Source: Pteria penguin (Eukaryota; Mollusca; Bivalvia; Pterioida; Pteriidae). Taken from it: DNA of 64,000 nt. A model generated the notes under the pieces. The model saw only the letters and a list, made by a program, of their open reading frames with translations, was not told the origin of the DNA and searched no databases. Position numbers and translations under genes: made by a program. The stretch is taken from the NCBI GenBank assembly GCA_035048485.1, contig CM068583.1, positions 63,484,306 to 63,548,305 on the forward strand, read 5' to 3'. Of the stretch, positions 48,159-58,830 are shown piece by piece. The first letter of the stretch is position 1. Every line of letters starts with the position of its first letter.

Positions 48159-48895
48159 AGGGCTTGTCTTTTGAAAAACCCAGGCGAGTGAAAAATAATG
48201 CACCTTAAAATGCTAAGCCAGTGATTTTGGGGGATAAAAGTGTTCAAATATTCTCTTAATGTTAATAATAAATTAACTGTAATAAACAAGAAAACAAGTT
48301 GGTTTTTTGTTTTTAAACCTTTTATTTACATTAGATCGTCAGACGTCTGCAGTCTCAATGTATTCTAAAACACATTTTGGTGAAAGAAATTATGACTCTG
48401 TAGTAACTTAATGCTATATTTTAAAAGACCGGCCACGGATAATGATACAGGAAAAATGATTAGGAAATATAAACCTTATATTAGACGTGTGTAAATGCAC
48501 ATTCAAGATGAAGTCGATCACAGTAGAGTAGAGGGAGTAATGTAGATAAGGACAACATACCTTGACAACCATCTACATTCCATTGCATATTTTCGTTCTG
48601 GGAATTATGCCCTTTTCCCTTACATTCTATTTAAGGAATGTTGAAAACCGCACTCAATTTCCCCCAGTGCCCGCCCATGCTTTCGTCAGAATCTGACTCC
48701 GCCATGATGATTATAGTTTACAGTGTAGCATCCCTTGACAACATGATAGACGCATTTTCATTGGTTAGTATAATGATAATATGCGATGCAGCAACTGGAA
48801 TTGTCCAATGAAAACAAGCTTGCTAGCAATCACACAAAACAAAGTGCGATTTCATCACATTATAAGGGCATAAAACTAAGACAAAACTAAAACTA
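48159..48895. other. Non-satellite segment interrupting the array
   Basis: About 737 bp of unrelated sequence. On the minus strand it reads as a promoter with two CCAAT boxes, an ATGGCGGAG start and a consensus splice donor (see next entry). Left part (48159-48540) shows nothing recognisable. Confidence 0.5.
48561..48790 (-). promoter_or_regulatory. Candidate promoter and first exon, minus strand
   Basis: Minus strand from about 48860: ttataatgtgatg, two CCAAT-type boxes (tttcattggac and actaaccaatgaaa), then atcatcATGGCGGAG with ATG at 48705 and a 24-codon frame MAESDSDESMGGHWGKLSAV..., and finally gttgtcaag|gtatgt, an excellent splice donor at 48560. The frame closes before that donor, so this could be a 5'UTR exon with an upstream frame or a decayed exon. 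It faces EXOSC8, whose acceptor lies 10 kb downstream and needs an upstream exon. That link is speculation. Confidence 0.3.
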
Positions 48896-50035
48896 AAACA
48901 AGAGATTACCCCACAGTTGTGAGAGAACTTTTATGTGCCAATGTCCTCTGCTATACAAGAGATTACACCACAGAACTGAGAGATCTTTCAAGTGCCAATG
49001 TCTTCTGCTATACAAGAGATTATTACACCACAGTAGTGAGAGAACTTTTATGTGCCATTGTCTTCTGCTAAACAAGAGATTACACCACAGTAGTGAGAGA
49101 ACTTTTATACACCAATGTGTTCTACTATGCAAGAGATTATTACAGCACAGTAGTGAGAGGTCTTTTATGTGCCATTGTCTTCTGCTAAACAAGAGATTAC
49201 ACCACAGTAGTGAGAGAACTTTTATATACCAATGTGTTCTACTATGCAAAAGATTATTACACCAAAGCAGTGAGGGATCGTTTATATACCAATGTTTTCT
49301 ACTATACAAGAGATTACACAAAAGCAGTAAGGGATCTTTTATGTGACAATGTTTTCTACTATAGAACAAATTACACCAAAGCAATGAGGGATTTATGTTT
49401 TCTACTATATAACAGCTTACAGCAGACAGTGAGGGATCTTTTATGTACCAATGTCTTCTGCTATACAAGAGATTTCACCACAGTAGTGAGAGAACTTTTA
49501 TGTGCCAATGTCTTCTACTATACAAAAGATTACACCACAGTAGTGAGAGGTCTTTTATGTGCCAATGTCTTCTGCTATACAAGAGATTACACCACAGTAG
49601 TGAGAGGTCTTTTATGTGCCAATGTCTTCTGCTATAAAAGAGATTACCCCACAGTAGTGAGATATCTTTTATGTGCCAATATCTTCTACTATACAAGAGA
49701 TGACACTAAAGTAGCGAGAGATCTTTTATATACCAATGTCTTCTGCTATACAAGAGATTACACCACAGTAGTGAGAGATCTTTTATATACCAGTGTCTTC
49801 TGCTTTACAAGAGATTACACAACAGTAGCGATAGATCTTTTATATACCAATGTCTTCTGCTATGCAAGAGATTATTACAGCACAATAGTGAGAGGTCTTT
49901 CAAGTGCCAATGTCTTCTACTATACAAGAGATTACACCACAGTAGAGAGATCTTTTATATACCAATGTCTTCTACTATACAAGAGATTACACCACAGTAG
50001 TGATAGATCTTTTATGTGCCAATGTCTCCTACACA
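48896..50035. repeat. 57-bp satellite array, block 2
   Basis: Same monomer as block 1 but more diverged ('gagagaacttttatataccaatgtgttc', 'gagggatcgtttatatacc'). It carries a 296-codon plus-strand open frame (49210-50100) made of 19-residue repeats such as Y-T-R-D-Y-T-T-V-V-R-D-L-L. No signal peptide or known domain. Confidence 0.9.
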
Positions 50036-50210
50036 CAATTCAGACAGAAAGTGTTAATTCAGCAAATAGCAAGAACACAGTGATTCATATTGAAAATTGA
50101 CTACATGTACATAGTTACATTTGACCCATCATGATCCATTTGAAACCAACAGTGAAAATGATTTATCGTCAGACAAGTCCTGTTATATTGACACCAGTCC
50201 GGTAAATAAT

Positions 50211-50480
50211 CTTAAATTTCTGGACCTATTGTCTGGTGTTTTCCAGAAGTGATTTCGCTTTCAAATTTATCTCTAATGTCATCTTGATGTGCATTTTGCT
50301 GTCAGTCTTGTACAATTTCACTAAATTTAATAGGTCCAGATTTTAGTTGATGGATTGTAATTGAGCCTTCCATTTCGCGGATTATTTATCAAATTTCGTG
50401 ACGTCACAATACATTTTCAATGTTTGTCCGAGGTTTAAAGCATTGTGACGTCATCTAATTTAACAAATTTCAAGCATAAA
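50211..50480. repeat. Two adjacent imperfect inverted repeats with TGACGTCA
   Basis: 50213-50345: aatttctggacctatt ... aataggtccagattt. About 50388-50470: aaatttcgtgacgtcacaat ... attgtgacgtcatctaattt, with TGACGTCA at 50399 and 50446. Both look like small fold-back elements. Confidence 0.55.
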
Positions 50481-50893
50481 TGGGAGAGTCGATTGTAAAG
50501 TGAAATCAAAGGAAATTTTACAATAAATATGAGCAGCGATTTACTGAAATTCTACAGAACATTTTAATGATGTTAACAGTGACAGACTTCTTCAAACTGA
50601 AGTTTTATGTATAACATTCTCAAAAATATCATTTCAATGCTACAGATTTAGGAGAAGCCTCATACCCTATTCGGAGGCATATTTACATTTCTTACATTTA
50701 TTTTCATTTTTCAATTCATCAAATGTCAGAAAAGGAAGCTTCTCATTGGTTGGTATTTTAGTTTTAGCCAATCACAAGTTGCGATTTACATGTTGCTCAG
50801 CAGCATTCGGTGTTCCTCTACCCCTCTGATTAATAATAACATCAATAAATGAAAACATTGCATACAGCAAGCTGATACAAATATATATATAGG

Positions 50894-51693
50894 CAGGGGG
50901 GAAACTTTGTAAGAAAATCTTAGGGGCCAAAAGGGCCCCTAACTTTTGAAATTTAGGAGCCCACTAAAATTTTCACGGGCCCACATCTTTTCAATGTACT
51001 TGTTCAGTTATACAGATGAAATTCCAGAATAATGAATGCATGTTTTGTATAAGAGATTTTAATTTATTCAAAATACACAATTTATTCAAATTCTATCTCC
51101 CTCTCAAATTCCAATAATCTGTCATTCACTTCACTTTCATCTCAAAAATCAATCGAGGATGAAAGGGCAACTAAACGAAATGGCCGATGTGAGTTCGTTT
51201 GGTTGCCACTTCATTCTTGATCGTTTTGAAATTGACCAATTGCATTTAATCGTAGTAGTCAAATATTCTACTAGGGATATATTTTATTGATAGAACTACC
51301 TTATCTGTACAATATTTTCTACAGAAAAAAGGAATCCTGCCCTTCCTGATAGATTTTATTAAACCTTACGCATAAATCGATAAAACGTCTATGATCGAAA
51401 AGGAAAATGAGCGAGACGACTTTATGTATCCATCGACGCTTTATTCATTTGGAACTATCTTGCACTTTACTTGAAACTTATTACGTAGGAAAAGGTCGAC
51501 GTTATACAAATGACATTTTATTGAGTGTAACAGGAACTTCGCACATAAATTGCCATGCTGCGACGAGCAAAGACCTCTCGATGTCTTACGAAAATTACAT
51601 TCGCCAAGTGGGCAATTTCTTTTGAGATTTCACGAGCCCACGCCCAAGAACTGGTCGCCAATGCGAGTGGGCGAGTGGAAAGTTTCCCCCCTG
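50894..51693. mobile_element. 800-bp element with perfect 15-bp inverted ends
   Basis: CAGGGGGGAAACTTT at 50894-50908 and its exact reverse complement at 51679-51693. Flanked by TATAGG on both sides (50888-50893 and 51694-51699), a 6-bp target duplication. Inside, the minus strand holds an acidic coding-like tail near 51090-51150 (..LLEFEREIEFE-stop) and GGGCCC-rich sub-terminal blocks. CAGGG ends suggest hAT, but the duplication is shorter than the usual 8 bp. Confidence 0.7.
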
Positions 51694-51898
51694 TATAGGT
51701 ACTGGAAAATAGAATGCATCTGTCAGATGCACGTGACAGAAAACAATGGGGGGCTTTTTTTTTTAATTTAATGCAAAAAATATGATTATATGTAGGATAT
51801 AGCATAAAATGAATCACTTAGAACACCAAGTACAACGACGGACCATGAAGGTATACAGTGTACCAGTATATCTTTAACTTTAATTGAGGTAAATCTGA

Positions 51899-52132
51899 TA
51901 CAGTACATCCCAGGTGGAACTTAATTTGCACAGTGGGCATTTTTAGAGTGGGCATTAAAAATGTCCACTGGACACAGTGGACATTCTTGTAAGAGTCATT
52001 TAGAATTAACATACAGGTAAGTGGACAGCTTGATAGCTCAGGTAAATGTCCACTCCTAATGCCCACTGAAATTTCAGGTGGACTGCCCAATGTGGACAGT
52101 GGACATTCAAAATTCCACCCGAACTGTACTCT
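51899..52132. mobile_element. MITE-like element with GTGGACATT sub-repeats
   Basis: Imperfect inverted ends acagtacatcccaggtggaa and ttccacccgaactgtact. The interior is built of gtggacatt / aatgtccac and gggcatt / aatgccc pieces in both orientations. Confidence 0.5.
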
Positions 52133-52146
52133 ATGTTACTAACCTA

Positions 52147-52260
52147 TGCAGGGAGAGAACTTGGTGAAAATTTCTAGTAGCCATGTGGGCCCCCAGACCA
52201 TGAATTTCATGGGCCCACACAGAAATCTACGAACCCACAATAAATTGACCGGTTAACCAC
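52147..52260 (+). repeat. CAGGGA-type element end
   Basis: cagggagagaacttggtgaa then gtgggcccccagaccatgaa and catgggcccacac parallel the left end of the 50894 element. An acidic coding-like tail lies further right on the minus strand (about 52485-52600, ending ..LLEMEFIEIDWE-stop). The right end of this copy was not resolved. Confidence 0.4.
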
Positions 52261-52264
52261 ACCA

Positions 52265-52450
52265 TTTGTTTGGCTTTTGTCAAATTAAATGACCGTCCTG
52301 AGTCGGTATTGTAATTGCACTACAATCAAATATTTTTGTAATGTGTTATATGTTCTAGTATATTATTTATATTCATGTATTGTATAGCTCCATGGTGACT
52401 TCTGCCACATAACTGAGCCAGTAACTCCTCTTTTTTCTTTCATACAACAA
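52265..52450. repeat. Dispersed repeat shared with 58175-58330
   Basis: aatgaccgtcctgagtcggt + attgtaattgc... here corresponds to aatgaccgtcttaagtcggt + atcgtaactgc... at 58170. Both continue through 'tgtaatgt' and 'ggtgacttctgccacata / ggtgatttgtgtcacaca'. Possibly a LINE 3' untranslated region. Confidence 0.55.
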
Positions 52451-53270
52451 AACAACTTTATTTTATTATTACAAAATTTTACTCCCAATCTATTTCTATA
52501 AATTCCATTTCTAGAAGATTTTGGAACACTTCTTCATTCTCACTCTTGTCATTTTCATTCACTATCTCCAATTCCATATTCATACATGCATCACTCTCAC
52601 TCCCTACGCCTGTTGAAACCACATTTGCAGTATCAACTTCTTATGCACTTTCTTTGACTGTAGCTATTTCCCTTTGATTTTCACTCTCATCTACTATTAA
52701 GAACCAGAATATATTGCTACATACAGGTTTGCTGACACTGAACAGTAATATCATATAAATGAAAATACATTTGCACTCCACGGATTAAAGCCCTTAAAAA
52801 CCAAGAATTAGACTAAACAGAAAATTAAATTCGGATACCAGTCGCCATGTGGGTGATCAGTTCTGGAATTTGGGTAGTCCAAGGTCAGAATTTGGTCACA
52901 TTGGTGAGTGTTTATTTGGGACCCTGCTACATGTATGGTTATTATGGTAACCGTAATTCTGAGAATCGCGATAATTAATCAGGGATTTTTTCTGCACTTT
53001 TTGGGGCCGTTATTCGGCCCAATTCCCCAATGAAAAAAGTGTCTTTTTTCTCTCAAATTCTTACCTAAAAGTTCTCAATCCAGACAAGCTAAATTTTTGA
53101 AAATGTGAAGTCCGATTCTGTCTTTTAAACAGCTGTTTAAATAAAATGAAAGTAAAGAAAAACTGTTGAGATCTACTCAATTTGCCTGTGAGTTGTGCCG
53201 TTCAAATTTGCGTTTGTTGGTGCCTTTAAAAATGCTTGCATGAAAATTTGAGGACAGATATCAAAAGGAT

Positions 53271-53883
53271 ACTGGAGCTGTAGCAGTTTCCGGACTAAAG
53301 CAGTTTCCGGTCGTCTCGTTATTTGAGATACTTCCAACAAATATATTTGCCTATTGTACACCATATCAACAAAATTGTTCATATTCATAATCGTATGCAA
53401 AGGTTTAGCTTGGTTTTGAATAAATAAATATAATTTCCACCTTACTTTCTGTGTCTGTATTGTGTTGTTGTTATTTCTCGTGTTGGGGAAGTGATGTCAG
53501 CCTACCGGAAAGCAAATCTCATTATTTGGCAAGTCTGTGTAACATTTATTAAAATTCCTGTGACTGTTGATTTACTATTTACCCATTATTAATGTATGTC
53601 TATTTAACGATGATGTTAACATCCCGCACTGAGCCCCAATACTGCATAAACTGTCAAGACCGGAAACTGCTACAGTAAACAAAGAAAAGTGATATTGAAA
53701 CCTTGTGTGGAAAAGGGGCTCATTTGGACAAAAAGACACCTAAATGTTGAATTCTTTTTACATTTTTAATTATCTTTATAGTCAATCATTATTTTCGCCA
53801 ATTATCAAATATTTTCGTAGCGTAAAAAAATAGTTAACGACCAAAAACCCCCCAAAACGTCCGGAAACTGCTACAGCACCAGT
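53271..53883. mobile_element. Nested inverted-repeat element with AGCAGTTTCCGG ends
   Basis: Left arm actggagctgtagcagtttc + cggac (53271-53295) and right arm 53859-53883 are reverse complements with one mismatch. Inner copies of the motif occur at 53299-53311 (cagtttccggtc) and 53650-53670 (gaccggaaactgctacag), also mutually inverted. The core is AT-rich and non-coding. Confidence 0.65.
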
Positions 53884-54235
53884 AGACATTATTTTACATG
53901 TTGGTACTTTACTTTCCTCTGATTATCATTGGAACTTGTAGGAAATACTGGTGGAAACGGCTGCATTCTGACCGTCGTTTCTTACCTTAGAAGAAAGGGA
54001 AGCGGGATGATATATAAAAGAGGAGGGGGGTTAGTTTTAAAAAGTCACACACTTCATGTAACATAGCTCAGTGCTTGTGCTTGGGCAAAGAACAGACAAC
54101 AGACATTTACATAATCCTCACCCCCACCTATCCTCTCACCTCCTCCATAAAAATTTTTCATCTGTTCATTCTTTGGCATCGTCTGTTTCTAGATTGCGAT
54201 ACAGTACTGACTACACTCTATAGTACATCGAAACT

Positions 54236-54294
54236 TAATTTCCATTGAAACGGTCGGCTCATACCTTATGAGCCGACCGTTTCAATAGAAATTA
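54236..54294. mobile_element. 59-bp fold-back element with 9-bp target duplication
   Basis: Two 28-bp arms (taatttccattgaaacggtc + ggctcata and its reverse complement, one mismatch) around a 3-base loop. Flanked by ATCGAAACT at 54227-54235 and 54295-54303. The 9-bp duplication is the Mutator-like (MULE) length. The element is little more than its two ends. Confidence 0.8.
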
Positions 54295-54304
54295 ATCGAA
54301 ACTA

Positions 54305-54885
54305 AGGAAATTCGAGCTGTAATATCACTGCCAGGACAAGATATTAGATAAGCCCTCGAATGCAGTGTGTTACAGAAGACATTTCATCACTAAATATAAT
54401 AAAAATCAACTAACCTTACAGTAGCCTATAAGTTTTGACGAAAGTGACTGAAATACAACAAACTTCCTTGCTTTCACCACGTCCACGGGCACAGCGACCT
54501 TGCAAACCTTGCGCGCAAAATTTAAAACCTGTGCGGCTCCCCTTACAACAGATTTATTTTTATATTGGTACGAGAGGGACTTCATGCATTCTATGCAAAC
54601 ATCGAAACGTTTTGACCTTAGTGGTAAGTTCAGAGACATATATACACATGTACATATGTCTCTGGTAAGTTCAATGAAACCTCTATCTAAGTATCTTGGT
54701 GATATTCTACTGATCAAGAACCATGACTGAAAATTATCAGTAGATCTACATAGAACTTCAATTAAACAAAGCCAATGCCTCTGATGAGGAAACACCTTCC
54801 TTGAACTTAAATAGGCCTACTAAAAATTATTAACAACAATATCAATACAAACATATAAACTTGACGACTTTGGATTTCCTATTCA
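54305..54885. other. Unassigned stretch with a 129-codon minus-strand frame
   Basis: The minus-strand frame 54795-54406 has no stop and ends near aag|gttagt. Its product is Cys- and Ser-rich with no motif I know. It could be a first exon, but no promoter or homology supports it. Confidence 0.2.
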
Positions 54886-55100
54886 GTGGCGGATCCAGGA
54901 TGTCCCAATAAGAGGGGGCCCAAATGGTATTTGGCCAAATTTCTCAGCCATTTTTGGTGCAAAATATATAAGTCAATTGGTTCGGTTTGCTAGAACCTAC
55001 ACTAACGTTAAATAAAACATAATTTTGGATTTTCAAAAAAAAAAAAAAAATAATAATAATAATAAATAAATAAATAAATAAATAAATGTTCAAATCACTT
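54886..55100. repeat. CAGTGGCGGATCCAGG element end and A/T-rich simple repeat
   Basis: cagtggcggatccaggatgt is the same terminus as at 31769. It is followed by an A run and an (aata)n tract around 55035-55085. Confidence 0.55.
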
Positions 55101-55199
55101 TCAAACTTCAGGCTCAGAATTATACTTATCATAAACTCTGTAAAACTATTCGTAAATTTTGCAGATGTTATTCAGACATTGTATCCAAGTCCAGAGATA

Positions 55200-57045
55200 T
55201 GATTTTTCAACAATACCAGCGAAAGTTCTCATGGTCCTGACAATGTGAGTTCAAGATTGCTCAAAGAGGCACATAATGAGCTAAAGTATCCCCTGTGTTG
55301 CCTATTTAACCTATCAATAAGTACTTCAACCTTTCCTTCTTCTTGGAAACTAGCAAATGTGGTTCCGGTATTTAAGAAAAACGATCCTCAAAAGCCCGAA
55401 AATTACCGCTCTATATCTTTGTTATGTATCATTGGTAAAGTTCTTGAAAAATGTGTATATAAATATCTCCACAACTATATTTTGATTAATGATCTACTTT
55501 CATCACACCAATCTGGATTCCGCCCTGGAGACTCTGCCATAAATCAACTACTCTACATAACTAATGAATTTTCTAAAGCATTAGATGACGGAAAAGAGAT
55601 CAGAACCGTATTTTTTGACATAAGTAAAGCTTTCGACCGAGTTTGGCACAAAGGTCTCCTTCAAAAACTAAAATCGTTTGGTATACATGGAAAACTACAT
55701 GAGTGGATTACTGATTACATCAATGATCGAAAGCAAAGAGTAGTGATCAATGGCAGGGTCTCAAAGGTCAACTGCGTCAATGCTGGTGTTCCCCAAGGGT
55801 CAATTCTTGGCCCCCTCTTGTTTCTTCTGTTCATTAATGATATTGTTCATGAAGTCAACTGCAACATCAAACTTTTCGCAGATGACACATCAATTTATAT
55901 TATTGTTAAAAATCCAATTGTTGATGTTCTTACTATGAACGCCAATTTAAGCAGAATTCACGAATGGTCAGATCGCTGGCTAGTAAATTTCAATCCCCAG
56001 AAAACAGAATCAATGATCATATCAAACAAACAAACACACCCGTATCATCCTCCCCTATAATGGAACAATACACCTATTATCCAAGTCGACCAACACAAAC
56101 ACATAGGGATAACATTAAACAAATACTTGAATTGGGGAGATCACATAGACTCAACTATAGAGAAAGCATACAAAAAACTAAACATTCTTTTACGTCTCAA
56201 ATTCACCCTCGACAGACGCACACTACAGACAATGTACTTCTCATTCATACGACCTATCTTAGAATATGGTGATATAATATGGGACAATTGCCCCCAATAC
56301 TATAAAGACCGCATTGAGGCCATAAATATAGAAGCAGCGAGAGTAGTAACAGGGGCAACAAAATTTGTAAGCCTTCGTGCTCTTTTTCGAGAAACAGGAT
56401 GGCAAACTCTGGAAAAACGTAGAGAAAATCATAAACTTTTTCAAATGTTCAAAATTGTCAATGGTTTAAGTCCCACTTATCTCACCACCATTCTACCACC
56501 GCAACATGCACAACAACACTCACATAACACCAGACATGCAAGCAACTACACTAGTATCAATTGTAGAACAACTCACCACTTCAACAGCTACTTCCCGTCA
56601 ACAATCCGCCTCTGGAATAATCTCCCTCAACACATTAAACAGATACACACATTACAATCTTTCAAAAATGCACTAGACACTGATTCCACAGTAATTCCAC
56701 ACATGTATTTCATTGGTCCTCGCAAAGGTCAAATACATCACGCGCGACTTCGTTTGAACTGCTGTACTCTGAAACATCATTTATTTCTAAAAAAAAAAAC
56801 ACCTTAGTCCAAGTCCACTATGTAGCTGCGGTGAAATAGAAACAACAACGCATTATCTTCTTCACTGCACTAACTATACAAACGAAAGACCATTATACTT
56901 ACATGCCATCAATCTACCCAAACTGTCAACAAATTTACTATTATTTGGTAATACAAATCTCACACAAACAGAAAACGAAGCTATATTTGAATCAGTCCAA
57001 ACTTTTATTATCAAATCAAAACGATTTGACATGCCGGTATAATAG
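55200..57045 (+). pseudogene. Broken non-LTR retrotransposon (LINE) reverse transcriptase
   Basis: A decayed LINE ORF2 in at least three frame blocks. Block 1 (55203-56058) holds the RT domain: S-H-G-P-D-N, K-P-E-N-Y-R-S-I-S-L-L, H-Q-S-G-F-R-P-G-D-S, motif A FFDISKAFDRVWH, motif B G-V-P-Q-G-S-I-L-G-P-L-L-F, motif C LFADD and N-P-Q-K-T. A frameshift near 56045 leads to block 2 (to 56807) with H-I-G-I-T-L-N-K, R-P-I-L-E-Y-G and the post-RT region through R-L-W-N-N-L-P. A second shift at an A run (56790-56799) leads to a Cys motif C-S-C-G-x4-T-T-x-Y-L-L-x-C type tail ending near 57040. No endonuclease domain remains upstream. FADD in place of YADD and the domain order fit the Jockey/CR1 group; the clade is uncertain. 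Confidence 0.9.
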
Positions 57046-58440
57046 AAACAATCTGACCCCACCACTGAACCCGCCGTTTACATCCTAATTACAATTTATT
57101 ATATATCACAATATATATATTTCTCCGTTATTGCCACATATAACCAAAATTTTGTTTATTATTAGTTTTTCTTCTATTTTCAACATTTTGCCGTCTTGGC
57201 AGCATGTATCTTATTCTTAGTAGATACCATCATTTCAATCATTTATTAATCTTTGCTTTACTTATTGTAATTGCTTTTTCTCCTTTGCCGTCACGGCAAA
57301 AAGGAACCTCGTATTAATAATCTTTACAATTCTTTTTCTATATTGATTTATTTTCTTATTTATATATTTATTATTAGATCACGCTCCAGCAACAAATAAT
57401 GAAAAGTATTTATATGTATAATAATTTTTAAAGAATATATCTCACTTGAGTTTCCTATTCAGATCGCACTTTATATATATCTATAGGAGATGAATTTATA
57501 TAAGCATTACTGCTTGTTTTCAGATCCTTACATTGCATTGTTAATTACTTATATGTACATGTATACATGATTACTTGAAATAAATACAGTTTAAACTAAA
57601 TTTCTCATTCCAGTTTGTACGGTGATCTTGTGTACAAACCAAGAAGGGTTTAAGGTTGCGATAATTTCATATCGGCGGGTTCTTAAATAATTATGCGCCT
57701 TCGACATCGACAGTATGACCCCGGAGATTATCGCAAAGACCATTTGTATTGTATTGGGCCCCTCTACAGTCTTATAATGCAGACTTGTACTTGTGTGTTG
57801 TACGCTGACTATCATGACGTAGGGGACTCTCTGACGGGCCTTGCCCAAACCTTTTCAGACTAGAAAAGGTCCTGAGCCTCGTCCCCTCTGACTGTTAGTC
57901 GGGACTCATACAGATCAAGGATCTGGGCTCGCTTACAGACCGACAGAGCACGGTTTACTTATATTGATAACTTTTTTGAGACTAACATATTTTTCCATGA
58001 CCGCCCCTCGTCTTGAGAAACCCGTTGATCATTGTCCTCTATGTGGAGGATTATTTTGTAAATTTTTAAATGCGTATCATTTGATTGTGCTGCTTTTTCG
58101 GCGAATGGGAAGGTGGGCATCTGTAAACCGGTTAATCGACACCAATTGAATAAGTTTTTTTTTTATTTTGAATGACCGTCTTAAGTCGGTATCGTAACTG
58201 CGGTACAAATCGAATGTTTGTGTAATGTCGTTTTCTGTGTTTATTTTACTATTATTGCGTTTTATGTGCATGTCCTCGGTGATTTGTGTCACACAGCTTG
58301 GTCAGATGTCGTTTGTCTTCTCTCATTTATTTTGTAACTCTGGAATTTTCATGGTCATGAACTACCGTGCTCGCTGGGTTTAAATACTGTGTGCCGATTT
58401 CTCAGTGTGTTTTGGATGTAAATAGATTTTTACATGCAGT
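57046..58440. other. Unassigned sequence with dispersed-repeat pieces
   Basis: 57046-57590 is AT-rich and may include the 3' region of the preceding LINE. 57600-58160 is less AT-rich with a short frame containing C-P-L-C-G-G-L-F-C but no clear family. 58170-58330 matches 52265-52450. Confidence 0.4.
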
Positions 58441-58830
58441 CAAAGACCTGCAAAGACTTACGCATTAGTTTATTCAAGAAAGGAATGCGTATTTTGATGC
58501 CTCCTCTCAATGCTTTTTATACAAATACTTACTAAACAAGTTTTCCTTGCAATTTTATTTACAAAAGCTTATCCCTGAGAACTTGGTATCTGGCATATCA
58601 GAGTACAGATTGTTAGCCCATAAATTAGCCATTGAACGAGGACGGTATATTAGAATAAACCGAGGGAATCGCAAGGGTCGATTATGTACTTTAAACCAAG
58701 CAGAGGATGAATACCACTTTATACATGTATGTCCCTTTTACACCTATTTCCGTTGTATCTAAACCATCAATGTTCAAACTTGTTAAACTCTTATCGATAC
58801 ATAATAGGGCGGAACAGTTGTGTAATTTGG
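58441..58830 (+). pseudogene. C-terminal remnant of a second LINE ORF2
   Basis: The frame 58547-58762 includes YRLLAHKLAIERGRY and L-C-T-L-x-x-x-E-D-E-Y-H-F-I-H-V-C-P-F-Y. This is the C-terminal Cys/His motif of many animal LINEs (E-D-E-Y-H-F-x3-C-P). After a frameshift a K-P-S-M-F-K-L-V-K-L-L segment follows. Upstream 58441-58546 reads in a compatible frame with one stop. Distinct family from the 55-57 kb element. Confidence 0.7.

Noticed and set aside
45941..50035. CRISPR-like array
   Set aside because: There are no unique spacers between constant repeats; the monomers abut each other. The genome is eukaryotic.
54406..54795. 129-codon minus-strand frame ending near a splice donor
   Set aside because: No recognisable domain, no supporting promoter and no partner exon; kept only as an unassigned stretch.
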